A stretch of DNA of 64,000 nt from CAYZED01 sp964477445 (GCA_964477445.1 CAYZED010000002.1:1-64000), one strand, 5' to 3'; numbered from the stretch's first letter, positions 1-9,129 are shown. Program-made: numbers and translations. The notes: generated by a model from the sequence alone, not told the origin.

Positions 1-68
1 GTTTAGTTTTCAAGGTGCTCTCTCCGTTGGCCTTCCGCGTTTCGCTTTCGTGTCCGGCGCGGCTGACT
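1..68 (-). other. Leader of a ribosomal RNA operon (rRNA gene itself lies left of the window)
   Basis: Read on the minus strand, the edge of the window ends in ACCTTGAAAACTAAAC. This is the type of sequence that precedes 16S or 23S genes in Firmicutes operons. It is more GC-rich than everything around it and follows directly on a near-consensus promoter. I infer that an rRNA operon is transcribed leftward out of the window. No mature rRNA is visible, so whether 16S comes first is assumed rather than seen. Confidence 0.65.
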
Positions 69-73
69 TCTAT

Positions 74-102
74 ATACTATCACATGGGTATGTTAACGTC
101 AA
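74..102 (-). promoter_or_regulatory. Sigma-A type promoter of the rRNA operon
   Basis: On the minus strand there is TTGACG (97-102), a 17-base spacer, then TAGTAT (74-79), followed by the rRNA-type leader. Spacing and both hexamers are close to consensus, as expected for a strong stable-RNA promoter. Between here and the first gene at 298 I see only AT-rich sequence with no further feature. Confidence 0.7.
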
Positions 103-297
103 CATGCCATATTAGATAAAAACTAGTCATTTTTCTTTAAATTTAGCCTTTAAAAGCAAATTAACTGCCAATAGATGCTTAAATCTCATGTTATCTCTTA
201 ATTTCAATAAATAAGCCAACGAATAATATGTATTACGTTGACTTAGACAACATATTGATTAATACATTGTTAATGATTCAATATATTGCGTTTTGAT

Positions 298-543
298 TTA
301 CGGATTGCTTTTCCCAATATATTCAAATCTGGAAACTATTTTTTCATTAAATTCTAACTTTTCAAAAAACATTCTTTTTGATCTTATCCAAAGCAATCTT
401 TCTCCATAACAAGCTTGATATACGACATAATCTTCTAGAGTTTCGCTATTAATAGCGATTGCTTTTAATTCATATATTTTCCCTTTAAAATGTTTATAAA
501 AACCAATATATTTATCATTACTATTTTCATTTAAATCATTCAC
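298..543 (-). CDS. DUF1653 domain protein
   Basis: An 81-residue cytosolic protein. The block YKHFKGKIYEL followed by ETLEDYVVYQACYGE and a late MFFEKL segment is the layout of the DUF1653 family, small single-domain proteins of unknown function common in bacteria. The start is GTG, nine bases after AGGAG. It lies just downstream of a small membrane-protein gene on the same strand, with 21 bases between them. Family assignment is confident; function is not known. Confidence 0.8.
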   Translation of the reverse strand: MNDLNENSNDKYIGFYKHFKGKIYELKAIAINSETLEDYVVYQACYGERLLWIRSKRMFFEKLEFNEKIVSRFEYIGKSNP

Positions 544-564
544 TTCATAATACTCCTATCGTTT

Positions 565-1092
565 TTAGAATAACCAATCTTTTTTTGCTAGAAGCTCAAT
601 AATCCTTTTATGATTATAAGTAGGTAGCAGAAATTGTTCCCCCTCTTTGTTCATTAACATGACACCAACGCCCAGCGTAAGTATAAATGCTCGAATTCTA
701 CCTTTTGTTATACGTCCTCTTCCGCAAGCAAGAAACTGCTTAAAATTAACGACCGTATAATACTCCGCTAAATTTTTAAAACGCATACCCATAGAATTCT
801 CAAATATAAATCGAGAGGTTATATATATACCGTCGCTGTATATTTTTATTTGATAATAATACGATCGGACAATCCAGGGAACAATAATTCCAAGAATTAA
901 TAATAAAATTGAGTAATACTTAAATTCAACACTTAAATACTTCATATCAACTGATTTAACAAGTTCCTTTAAAAATAAGTAAAAATAAAAGAACCCTGGC
1001 AGTCCAAAAAAACACCAAAAAAGAACTCTATGCATGCCAAATTTCTCGCTAAATATAAGAACGGGTTCTACATATACAGATTTTTTTGGCAC
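565..1092 (-). CDS. Small membrane protein with a possible PH-like domain, function unknown
   Basis: About 175 residues. There are two hydrophobic stretches (roughly residues 23-45 and 62-82) followed by a soluble half rich in beta-type sequence (YYYQIKIYSDGIYITS and so on), reminiscent of bacterial PH-like domains attached to two membrane helices. I do not recognise a family. The longest frame opens at 1101, but a GTG at 1092 sits six bases after AGAGGTG and is the better start. No catalytic motif is visible. Confidence 0.6.
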   Translation of the reverse strand: MPKKSVYVEPVLIFSEKFGMHRVLFWCFFGLPGFFYFYLFLKELVKSVDMKYLSVEFKYYSILLLILGIIVPWIVRSYYYQIKIYSDGIYITSRFIFENSMGMRFKNLAEYYTVVNFKQFLACGRGRITKGRIRAFILTLGVGVMLMNKEGEQFLLPTYNHKRIIELLAKKDWLF

Positions 1093-1183
1093 TGCTAACA
1101 CCTCTTTTTATAAATTTTTCATTATGATAAATAATCTCTTTATTTAACTGACTATAAATTCTGAAATTAGTATTTGCCGCTAA

Positions 1184-2785
1184 CTAGCTTTCATCAGTAG
1201 TTAGGCGTCTATAGTCATAAGGTGTGTATCCCGTGGATCTCAAAAACCATTCTTGAAATCGAGAGTGTTCCAAATCGAGTTTAATAGATATTTCCTGATC
1301 AGTTAGTTCTCCATCTTTTAAGAGTTTTTTTGTAGCTTCAATTTTTTCTTTTGAAATTAAGTCCTTTAGACTGAGACCATATACTTCATGAGATATTTTG
1401 TCCAAATTAGTCGATAGTAGTGAAAATTCTATGACTAACGTGTCTATTGTTATATCTGAAAAAATATTATTTTTTATATGTTTCACGATAGAATTTGCCA
1501 TATTTTTCTTTCTTTCCACGATTTGTTTATGTGAGTTATTACACACAGCTATAATCCCCCTAGTGAAAAAATCAAAAGCTTCATCATATGTCCTAAGGCT
1601 ATTTAGATTTCTTGTAGAAAATTCGTCTACAAAAATATTTTCAAATGACAAATCATGCTCTCCACCTATTTTGCTTATTCTTACCATAAAGCTCAAGAAA
1701 TATTTAGGTAATAGCTTTAATTCAATTTTATGCATTTCCACATATTCTCGAATTTGAAGTATTTTTTTTAACGACTCGTCCTCATCACCAGTCATTGCAA
1801 TTTCTATCAATTCAGATTCGAGATTTTCGCACCAATAAATTACTTCTGTTTCTTTATTCTCAACAAACCAAATTGGAAGACTACAATCAATCCCAAAATT
1901 ATTACGTTGTAAGAGTGCATATTTTGCGCCTTTTAGCGAGGACAATATCCCGTTTATCTCATCAAAAACATCTCCAATTCCACTCGTTATTGGTAATCCA
2001 GTTAACTGTTTTATATCCAATCTTGAGTTTTCAACATCTCTGATAAAACTAAATCTACTCTGAATACCTGAAATTATAGAAACAATACTGTCATCTTCTG
2101 ACAAGTATGTTATAATTTCTTTTTCACCCACTTTATCTTCGATTTTTTTAATACATGAAAACAGGACATTTTGGTAGGTAGTCTTGTCATTCGCTAATTT
2201 ATAGCTTTTTAAATGTTCAAATTGATAAATAGCGACGCCGTAACTTGGCTTAAGTTCACTTGCGATGCAAAATTCAGGCAATTTACTTTTGTCTGAAGAA
2301 TTATTTAACCAGTCAACCCATTTTATCTGATTAGTAAGTCCAGACATTTCTTTCGCTTCTTTTTCTAATTCAATTCTAACTTTAAGTTTAACTTTTTCAG
2401 TGTTTATCTGTTGAATTGATTTCCTTAATACTCGCTCCATCTCCGATCGCCTAAAAGGTTTGAACAAATACCCAAGCGCGCCATCATTTTGGGCTAATTG
2501 AAGATTCTCCATGTCTTCAAGATTACCAAAAAGGATAACTTTAATAGCAGACCCTTCATGTTTAAGTTTTTGAACAATGCTAAGGCCCGTAACACCTGTT
2601 AATCTCATATCACAAATAATAAGATCTGCGCTTCCTTTTTCAATTTCTTCAAGTAATTTTGTTCCATTATCAACTTCTTTAATAATAGTAAACTCATTGC
2701 CTAAAACCACATTAAGCGGTGAAAGCAGTTCTTTAAAACGAAGTCGATTTTCTTTTGAAGTATCAGCTAACAATATTCTAATCAA
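1184..2785 (-). CDS. Response regulator with receiver domain and C-terminal AraC-type HTH
   Basis: 533 residues. An N-terminal receiver domain (about 1-125) has acidic Asp8, phospho-acceptor Asp59 in DLIICDM and Lys109 in LFKPF. A long middle region (about 150-420) precedes a C-terminal AraC/XylS-type HTH (about 430-525) ending in GYTPYDYRRL. This is the YesN-like layout. The residue where family members carry the switch Ser/Thr (ILSG type) appears to be Phe (ILFGN). The start is TTG, seven bases after AAAGGAGGTG. No sensor kinase gene is adjacent; the nearest kinase is at 24841-27582 and nothing links the two. Confidence 0.85.
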   Translation of the reverse strand: MIRILLADTSKENRLRFKELLSPLNVVLGNEFTIIKEVDNGTKLLEEIEKGSADLIICDMRLTGVTGLSIVQKLKHEGSAIKVILFGNLEDMENLQLAQNDGALGYLFKPFRRSEMERVLRKSIQQINTEKVKLKVRIELEKEAKEMSGLTNQIKWVDWLNNSSDKSKLPEFCIASELKPSYGVAIYQFEHLKSYKLANDKTTYQNVLFSCIKKIEDKVGEKEIITYLSEDDSIVSIISGIQSRFSFIRDVENSRLDIKQLTGLPITSGIGDVFDEINGILSSLKGAKYALLQRNNFGIDCSLPIWFVENKETEVIYWCENLESELIEIAMTGDEDESLKKILQIREYVEMHKIELKLLPKYFLSFMVRISKIGGEHDLSFENIFVDEFSTRNLNSLRTYDEAFDFFTRGIIAVCNNSHKQIVERKKNMANSIVKHIKNNIFSDITIDTLVIEFSLLSTNLDKISHEVYGLSLKDLISKEKIEATKKLLKDGELTDQEISIKLDLEHSRFQEWFLRSTGYTPYDYRRLTTDES

Positions 2786-2891
2786 ACCGCTACACCTCCT
2801 TTGATTAACTTAAAACATCTCTTGTTTTCTCCAATAAACCAAAATATAATTTCATATATTATTTATTATTATATCGTCAACTTTTTATTAT

Positions 2892-3698
2892 TCAGTTAGT
2901 TCTTTTTATTCCAGTTTTAAAGAAAAAAGTAAAAAAGAATATTAATGAAGATATTAAAACAATTGTAGCTCCAGTAGTTGAATTCAAATAGTATGACAAT
3001 ATCAAGCCGACGATTCCACTTACTACTGAGAAAATTATCGAAAGAGTATTATACGTAGAGCTATTTCGTGCCAAATTTCTAGAAGCTGCAGCTGGCAGAA
3101 CCAACATAGAATTTATAACAAGCAAACCCACCCAAGGTATTGAAACTGTAACCACTATTGCAACTAATGTTGTAAAAAACAATTCCATTACAAGTGTACT
3201 TATTCCACGACTTCTCGCTAATGAGCTGTTTACTGAGATTAATAAGATTTTGTTAAAAAACAAAGCCCAAAACACTAATACTGCTATGAATATAATTAAT
3301 AGCAAACTAATTTCATTCCTAGTAATACTAAGAATATCCCCTACTAAATAAGAAGTAAGCCCCGAAAAACCTTTCCCGCCTGATGTTGAGATAAATAGCC
3401 CTAATGCTATAGCGGAGGACGAGAAGACACCTATAACGGTATCAGTGGATACTCGACTTTTGTATTTAAATATAGTTATAAACGCGGAAAAAATAATACT
3501 AAAAATCACAGCACTGTATACCGGGAAAGCCAACCCTGCAATACTTCCAATTACCAATCCAGTGAAAGCTCCATGTCCAAGTGCATCTGAGAAAAAGGCC
3601 ATTCTATTACTAACTATCATAGTCCCTAATATTCCAAATATAGGTGAAATAAGCATTATGGCAAAAAAAGCATTTATCATAAAATCATATTTAAACAT
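2892..3698 (-). CDS. znuB: Zinc/manganese ABC transporter permease
   Basis: 268 residues, almost entirely hydrophobic, with the layout of the ABC-3 permease family (ZnuB/MntB/TroC). The family segment DALGHGAFTGLVIGS follows the first helices. It is third in a three-gene operon after the binding lipoprotein and the ATPase, starting four bases after the ATPase stop and behind GGAGGG. It should form the membrane channel for Zn or Mn import. The exact metal cannot be read from the permease. Confidence 0.88.
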   Translation of the reverse strand: MFKYDFMINAFFAIMLISPIFGILGTMIVSNRMAFFSDALGHGAFTGLVIGSIAGLAFPVYSAVIFSIIFSAFITIFKYKSRVSTDTVIGVFSSSAIALGLFISTSGGKGFSGLTSYLVGDILSITRNEISLLLIIFIAVLVFWALFFNKILLISVNSSLARSRGISTLVMELFFTTLVAIVVTVSIPWVGLLVINSMLVLPAAASRNLARNSSTYNTLSIIFSVVSGIVGLILSYYLNSTTGATIVLISSLIFFFTFFFKTGIKRTN

Positions 3699-3702
3699 TT
3701 CT

Positions 3703-4473
3703 TTAATTCCCTCCTTCTGGTAATGGCATTCCGAATGTTTTGTAAAGGACGGGAGAAGACATGACTAATTTTGGCGATCCACTCAAAATGATTCTCTTAT
3801 TTAATAAAACCACTCTATCCGCATTTGCTTTAATTAATTCCAAGTCATGTGAAATTAAAATTATTGTAAGATCGTAGTTTTTTTTAATTTTATTCAATAG
3901 TTCATAAAACACCTCAAGGCCGTGTCTATCTAATCCTGAAACCGGTTCGTCAAGCAATAAAATATCTGGCATAGGATCAAGTGATAATGCGAGTAAAACC
4001 CTTTGGAGTTCACCACCTGACAAATCTCCAAGCTTTTTATTTATAAGCAACTCTGCTTTAACCATTGCTAACAAATCATTAGTCTTTTTTTTGATTTTTT
4101 TATTATGCCCTAACCAAGCAGGTCTGATAGTATTTGCACATTGAAAAAGATCAATAACACTAACAGGCGAATTGACGTCAAAATCTAAATTTTGTGGAAC
4201 ATATCCAATTACTGGTTTCCCAAAATGTATGCCCTTTGCATCGTGATACTTTAGTTCTCCATCATGCTTAACTTCACCCATAATAGCTTTTAGTAAAGTA
4301 CTTTTTCCTGCTCCATTCGGTCCAATAAGTGCAGTAAGCTCTCCACAGTGTATATGTAAATTTATATTATCCAAAATCGTAGTATTTCCCGTTTTTATTG
4401 TAAACCCTTCTATTTTAGTACAGCACAAACCGCTTTTTGAATGATGAACCGCTTTTTGATTCTCTACTTGCAA
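3703..4473 (-). CDS. znuC: Zinc/manganese ABC transporter ATP-binding protein
   Basis: 256 residues. Walker A GPNGAGKS at 51-58, a Q-loop near YVPQNLDF, signature LSGGE at 151-155 and Walker B ILLLDE at 171-176. This is the ZnuC/MntB-like ATPase partner of the neighbouring permease and lipoprotein. The start is TTG behind GGAGG. There is an unusual N-terminal extension of about 20 residues (two His, two adjacent Cys) before the ATPase core. Substrate is inferred from the neighbours. Confidence 0.88.
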   Translation of the reverse strand: MQVENQKAVHHSKSGLCCTKIEGFTIKTGNTTILDNINLHIHCGELTALIGPNGAGKSTLLKAIMGEVKHDGELKYHDAKGIHFGKPVIGYVPQNLDFDVNSPVSVIDLFQCANTIRPAWLGHNKKIKKKTNDLLAMVKAELLINKKLGDLSGGELQRVLLALSLDPMPDILLLDEPVSGLDRHGLEVFYELLNKIKKNYDLTIILISHDLELIKANADRVVLLNKRIILSGSPKLVMSSPVLYKTFGMPLPEGGN

Positions 4474-4489
4474 AATATTTCCTCCATCA

Positions 4490-5387
4490 CTAATCGATTA
4501 ATGCTTTTTTCAGAGTTTTTATATTCATTTCCATCGTTTTTTCATAACTATCTAAACCAGCGTTAATATCTCCAGTAACAAATGGATCTAAAATATAAAC
4601 TATGCTACCAGAATTTCTTGCAATTGTGTCTGCTGCATTTTTTGAATACTGTGGTTCTGCAAATAGTGCTTTTATTTTAAGCCTTTTAACTAAATCAATT
4701 AGATTATTCAGTTCTTTTGGTGTCGGCTCGCTACCCGGCTCTCTTTCAATAACTGCGATAATATTCAATCCAAAATCTTTTGCAAAATAAGGAAATGCCT
4801 CGTGAAAAGTTATAATATTTTTACCTGAAAACAAAGGCTTCAAACTTTTAATTTCTTTTTTTATTATTTCCATTTTTTTTATGTAATTTTTTTCATTCTC
4901 AATAATTTTAAGACTATATTCTGGAAACTTAATCTGCATTGCTTTACTTATATTCTTTACTTCAAGTTCTGCATTTGTTACAGATACCCATACATGAGGA
5001 TTACCAATTCCGTTTTTATAAATTAATTCTATACCCTCAGATGCTTCAACAATATGCAAATTCGGATAAGCTTCAGAAACGTTTCCTAAAAAATTTTCCA
5101 TTCCGGCTCCATTTGTAACGAATAGGTCTGCGGACTCCAAGGAGATTAAATCTGAAGGTTTCATTTGATAATCGTGGAGGCATCCAACATTTGCCGCAGT
5201 AAGATTGCGGACCTCAATTTGATCAATATTGACAGTAAGGTTCTTTGTGAAAAAATATAATGGATAGAAAGATGTAACTATAACTTTTTTTTCTTTTGAA
5301 TCGTGATTAGAATTGTAAGAATTGCAACCTGTTAAAATAAAAGCAAGGATTATTACTATTGATATAAATAGATATGATTTTCGCATT
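4490..5387 (-). CDS. znuA: Metal-binding lipoprotein of the Zn/Mn ABC importer
   Basis: About 298 residues. A lipoprotein signal peptide ends in LTGC near residue 20. The cluster A-I (ZnuA/TroA) fold is indicated by GCLHDYQMKPSDL, NPHVWVS, TFHEAFPYFA and a late FVTGDINAG segment, which carry the His and Asp residues typical of metal ligands. It lacks the long His-rich loop of many zinc-specific members, so manganese is possible. The start is ATG at 5387, five bases behind GGAGGT; a longer frame reaches 5422 but has no better site. I found no clear Zur operator upstream. Confidence 0.85.
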
Positions 5388-5516
5388 ATTACCTCCAAAT
5401 GTATGCGCCTACTAGTTTGCACTTGACTTTTTAGATCAAACTACAACCGTTTAAGCAAGTTAGTATCATTGTTCGAAATTTACATTTTCAATTATATCAA
5501 AAATAACATTTTATTA

Positions 5517-6518
5517 CTACATCCTTCTTTTTCTTAAAAGATAAATAAAGAATGGTCCACCAAGTAAAGAAGTCATTATTCCTACTGGTATTTCCATAGG
5601 TGAAATGAGAGTTCTTCCCAATAAGTCAGCTATTACAAGTGTAGCAGCTCCTAACAAAGCACTTAAAGGCACAAGATGTTTATTATCGTTTATTCCCATA
5701 AACCTAATAATGTGAGGGCAAATCAGTCCAAGAAATGCGATTGTTCCTCCTGCTGAAACTACAGTGGCTACAATTAATGCCGAAAGAACTAACATTATTG
5801 CTTTTGACTTCGCTACATTTATTCCTATATAAGATGCATTTTCATCGCCTAGTACAAGTACGTTAAGCTCTCTAGTGAATAAATTTAAAATAATTATCGA
5901 AGGAATAATTATAATTAATGAAAAATTTAGTTTGCTCCAAGTGGATAAAGAAAGACTTCCCATTGTCCAAAATATTACTTGTTCTATTCTATCTTTATTA
6001 AGAAGCATCATGAAAGATATTATTGAGGCTAAAAAATAGCTGGTAGCAACACCTGCAAGTAGCAGTGAATCCATAGCAACTTTCCCACCAGTACTAGATA
6101 GCGCAAAAACCAACAATAGTGTAAGAATCGCACCAATAAAAGCAAATATTCCAATTATAGATATCCCAAAAAAAGTAAGGCTCAGCCCTGTTATTATTGC
6201 AAAAACAGCTCCAAGAGCAGCTCCCGAAGACATTCCTAAAGTATAGCTGTCGACCAATGGGTTTTTAAAAACTCCTTGTAAAACAGCCCCGACCACAGAC
6301 AATCCCGCGCCAAGTATTGCTGCCAGCATGACTCTAGGTAATCTTATTCCAAGTAATATTTCACTGTTTTCGGTTGAATGATTCCCTAATAAGATGTTTA
6401 CTATCTCTTTTAGTTCGATTTTAACTGCTCCAATAGAGAAAGCAAACAATAACGAACTTCCTAGCAAAAATATAACAAAGACATATAGACTTGTAAGAAC
6501 CCTCTTATTTGTTTTCAA
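5517..6518 (-). CDS. btuC: Vitamin B12 ABC transporter permease (FecCD/BtuC family)
   Basis: 333 residues with many membrane helices and the FecCD-family landmarks LLGIRLPRVMLAAILGAGLS near the N-terminus, NPLVDSYTLGMSSGAALGA, and FLGLICPHIIRFM near the C-terminus. It starts at a TTG inside the last codons of the ATPase gene (14-base overlap), with GAGGGATTTCA as the ribosome site, indicating translational coupling. The family also moves iron siderophores and heme; the cobalamin riboswitch in front of the operon makes B12 the likely substrate. Confidence 0.88.
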   Translation of the reverse strand: MKTNKRVLTSLYVFVIFLLGSSLLFAFSIGAVKIELKEIVNILLGNHSTENSEILLGIRLPRVMLAAILGAGLSVVGAVLQGVFKNPLVDSYTLGMSSGAALGAVFAIITGLSLTFFGISIIGIFAFIGAILTLLLVFALSSTGGKVAMDSLLLAGVATSYFLASIISFMMLLNKDRIEQVIFWTMGSLSLSTWSKLNFSLIIIIPSIIILNLFTRELNVLVLGDENASYIGINVAKSKAIMLVLSALIVATVVSAGGTIAFLGLICPHIIRFMGINDNKHLVPLSALLGAATLVIADLLGRTLISPMEIPVGIMTSLLGGPFFIYLLRKRRM

Positions 6519-7782
6519 TGAAATCCCTCATTATTAAATATAATTCTTTCTCATCATTTATTTTTAAAGCATTAACTTTTTCATTACTCAATAGTTCCGA
6601 AATATGACCATCTGTAAAATCTCTATCTTTAATGCCATCATAGTCAATAATAACCTTTTTCTTATTTCTTAAAGATGGCTCACAAATTATTTCAGCATTT
6701 AGTCTATTCGCTTTCCCAAAATATGCTGGAGCTAAAATAATAAGATCTGCTTCTTCGCATAATTTCAGATTCCTTTCATACGCCTCTCTAGAAATATTAG
6801 TGAAAGGGATAATTTCAATCATTTTTAAATTCAATTCTTTTGAACTTTGCCAGTCCATGTCTCCTGCTGAAAGAACTCCAACAGAAACCTCATAACCTTC
6901 ATTATTTAGATTTTTTATAATTCCACTTCCGCTACCGCCGCCACACAATATATGAACTCTAAATCCATTTATGTCAACCTTTTTTGATATATGTGTGTAG
7001 ATATATGGCTTATGCGTTACAGGGCTTAAAGAAATCGTTACGTCTATATCGAAAACTTCTTTAATTTTTTCTGTTGTAAAAATATCCTCAGGAATTCCTT
7101 GGGCAGCAATTTTTTTCTCGCTTAAAATTAATGCAAAATCACTATACGTAGTTGCCATATTTAAGTCATGCAAAATTGCTATTACTGTTATTCCTCTTTC
7201 AATGCAAAGACGCTTTAACAAATTTAATATTTCTACTTGATGTAGCAAATCGAGATTAGAAACCGGTTCATCTAAGAGCATTATTTCAGGCTCTTGAGCT
7301 ATTGCTTGTGCTAAAATAACTCTCTGGCGTTCGCCACCAGAGAGTGTTTTCATTAGCCGGTCTGAAAATGACAATGTATTAGTGTATTTCATTGCTTGTT
7401 CTACGATCGCGAAATCAACTTCGCTCTCACTGTTTAACCTCTTCAAATACGGATATCTTGACATCAAAACAATTTCTTTAGCTGTGAAAGGTACGTCGGA
7501 AGGTATTGTTTGAGGAACGAAAGACATTTTCTTCGCAAGTTCTTTTTTCTTCAAATTCTCAATCTTTTCTCCATTAATTAGGACGACTCCATTCTTTGGT
7601 TTTAGGCCAGCTGACATCAACCTTAGTAAAGTGCTTTTCCCTGAGCCATTTGGTCCTACTATACTTATAAAACTGCCTCTCATAAGTCCTAGATTTATTC
7701 GCTCTAGTATAAGTCTTTCTTCATATCCAAAACTAATATCCGTCAGCGACAATTGCCCATCTTCTATATTTCCCTGTTTCAT
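6505..7782 (-). CDS. btuD: Vitamin B12 ABC transporter ATPase with an extra C-terminal domain
   Basis: 425 residues, long for this family (usually about 250-270). Walker A GPNGSGKS at 43-50, signature LSGGE at 147-151, Walker B IMLLDE at 167-172. After the ATPase core, residues about 270-425 form a second domain beginning GFRVHILCGGGSGSG, with alternating beta and alpha character and a segment ADLIILAPAYFGKAN. I do not recognise this domain; it looks like a Rossmann-type module. ATG start behind AAGGAG. It lies between btuF and btuC in one operon. Confidence 0.85.
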   Translation of the reverse strand: MKQGNIEDGQLSLTDISFGYEERLILERINLGLMRGSFISIVGPNGSGKSTLLRLMSAGLKPKNGVVLINGEKIENLKKKELAKKMSFVPQTIPSDVPFTAKEIVLMSRYPYLKRLNSESEVDFAIVEQAMKYTNTLSFSDRLMKTLSGGERQRVILAQAIAQEPEIMLLDEPVSNLDLLHQVEILNLLKRLCIERGITVIAILHDLNMATTYSDFALILSEKKIAAQGIPEDIFTTEKIKEVFDIDVTISLSPVTHKPYIYTHISKKVDINGFRVHILCGGGSGSGIIKNLNNEGYEVSVGVLSAGDMDWQSSKELNLKMIEIIPFTNISREAYERNLKLCEEADLIILAPAYFGKANRLNAEIICEPSLRNKKKVIIDYDGIKDRDFTDGHISELLSNEKVNALKINDEKELYLIMRDFIENK

Positions 7783-7801
7783 GGAGTCTCCTTAAATTAG
7801 T

Positions 7802-8728
7802 TTATTTTATTCCGTGAAATTCTTTAGCCAACTCTTTAATGGCATCAACGATTCTAGGCCCTGGTCTCGACATGATATCATCATTTTTCACTACGTATAT
7901 TTTACCTTTTTTTACGGCGTTTAGCTTGCTAAAAATTTCGCTTTTTTCGAAATCATTTTTTTTCATTCCTTCATTTGTTGAATGTGAAGCAGCAACTAGC
8001 ATAGTCGGATTATCTTTTATTAACTGCTCTACACTATACTGTGCCCATCCGATGGCTTTAGAGGCTACATTCTTACCACCCGCAGCTTTTATCACTTCAT
8101 CTATAAATGTTCCACTACCTGCTGTCATAAGTGGATCAGTCCATACGACGTAGAAAACATTAACTTTTTTTAGATTTTTTGTCTTAGATTTTATTGAAGC
8201 TATTCTGGACTCCATTCCTTCTATTATTGATTTTGCATCAGTTCCCTTGCCAGTAATATCTCCAATTAATTGAATAGATTTGTAAATTGATGCAAAATCA
8301 GTGGCCTCAGTATTTATTACTTTAATTCCATCATTTTTTAAGGCATTTGCTAATTCTTCTTGAATCATTCCACCTATTAATACAACTTCAGGGTTTGCTT
8401 TCTTTATTAACTCTAAATTAGGGCCATTAAAATCACCAACTTTTTCAATCTTGCTCGTTTCGATTGGATAATTACAATAGCTTGTTATTCCAACTACTTT
8501 TGATCCAGCGCCAATAGCAAATAGTATCTCAGTATTAGATGGTGAAAGTGAAACAATTCTATTAGGTATACTATCTAAAGTTATCTCTTCACCATTTAAA
8601 TCTACAACTGTGATTTCACTAGTTTTATTTTGTGTGTTTTTGACTGCGGGTACACATCCTGATAACCCCCCCATAATTAATGTCAGCATTAAAAGTAACG
8701 AAACTGTGACTAAGACTTTTTTCTTCAT
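7802..8728 (-). CDS. btuF: Vitamin B12-binding lipoprotein of the ABC importer
   Basis: About 308 residues. A lipoprotein signal ends LSGC near residue 24, followed by a BtuF/FecB-type periplasmic-binding fold: RIVSLSPSNTEILFAIGAG, VGDFNGPNLELI and PGPRIVDAIKELA are typical. It should capture cobalamin or cobinamide outside the membrane. The start chosen is ATG at 8728 (MKKKVLV), eight bases after GAAGGGAAG; a TTG at 8752 would remove this ribosome site. First gene after the riboswitch and terminator. Confidence 0.88.
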   Translation of the reverse strand: MKKKVLVTVSLLLMLTLIMGGLSGCVPAVKNTQNKTSEITVVDLNGEEITLDSIPNRIVSLSPSNTEILFAIGAGSKVVGITSYCNYPIETSKIEKVGDFNGPNLELIKKANPEVVLIGGMIQEELANALKNDGIKVINTEATDFASIYKSIQLIGDITGKGTDAKSIIEGMESRIASIKSKTKNLKKVNVFYVVWTDPLMTAGSGTFIDEVIKAAGGKNVASKAIGWAQYSVEQLIKDNPTMLVAASHSTNEGMKKNDFEKSEIFSKLNAVKKGKIYVVKNDDIMSRPGPRIVDAIKELAKEFHGIK

Positions 8729-8783
8729 TTTTTTCTTCCCTTCTTTTGTCAAATAAATATTTGAAATGTAAATAAATAAAAAA

Positions 8784-8803
8784 GCTCCGGACGAATCCAG
8801 AGC
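8784..8803 (-). terminator. Riboswitch-linked terminator ahead of btuF
   Basis: On the minus strand an 8-bp stem (8796-8803 pairing with 8784-8791, one G-U pair) closes a TTCG loop and is followed by TTTTTT. It lies between the cobalamin riboswitch and the btuF start, where a B12-controlled transcription terminator is expected. The matching anti-terminator pairing was not worked out. Confidence 0.8.
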
Positions 8804-8863
8804 CAGGTATTATCTCAATATAGACAATTACCACACCCTTCATCACTCGTAAAGTTTGCGCTT

Positions 8864-9016
8864 GTTTACAGGCAGGTCTTCTGACTCAGGATCATCAACA
8901 TTTCCACCTTCCCGGTTTCCCAGTGGTATTGGAATGTCTCCCCTTTACAGCGGCGGGACCGTGCAGGAATTACACCTGCTTCCCATTTTAATCAATCTTT
9001 TTATAGATTGAACCCG
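8864..9016 (-). promoter_or_regulatory. Cobalamin riboswitch
   Basis: On the minus strand the conserved blocks appear in order: GGGAAGCAGGTGTAATTCC, CGGTCCCGCCGCTGTAA, the B12-box region ACCACTGGGAAACCGGGAAG, and the closing GAGTCAGAAGACCTGCCTGT. This is the standard adenosylcobalamin/cobalamin aptamer. It is followed by an intrinsic terminator and then btuFDC, so high B12 should switch transport off. Ends are approximate. Confidence 0.95.
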
Positions 9017-9041
9017 TAAATTCAATATTTATTTCATATTC

Positions 9042-9070
9042 ATTCTAATTTTCTTCAAACTAATTGTCAA
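9042..9070 (-). promoter_or_regulatory. Promoter of the btuFDC operon
   Basis: Minus-strand TTGACA (9065-9070), 17-base spacer, TAGAAT (9042-9047), placed about 25 bases before the start of the riboswitch. Both hexamers and the spacing are near consensus. Confidence 0.75.
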
Positions 9071-9073
9071 GGA

Positions 9074-9129
9074 GTTTATATCTAATAAATATTTTCTTAT
9101 GTGTTTATATCTAAAAAATATTTTCTATG
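9074..9129 (+). repeat. Two-copy 29-bp tandem repeat across the uvrA stop codon
   Basis: Unit 1 (9074-9102) and unit 2 (9103-9129) share GTTTATATCTA, then AATATTTTCT, with few differences. Unit 2 runs over the TAG stop of uvrA (9125-9127). No coding sequence or known element is seen in it. Similar short duplications sit at the pth and pit 3' ends. Confidence 0.7.

Noticed and set aside
1398..2043. Open frames on the plus strand opposite the response regulator
   Set aside because: They are antisense to a well-supported gene, with no ribosome site and low-complexity translation.
5388..5516. Zur box upstream of the metal-binding lipoprotein
   Set aside because: No palindrome close to the Zur or Fur consensus was found in this gap.
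8625..8846. A 73-residue open frame between the riboswitch and btuF
   Set aside because: It overlaps the riboswitch terminator and the btuF signal-peptide region in another frame and has no family likeness.
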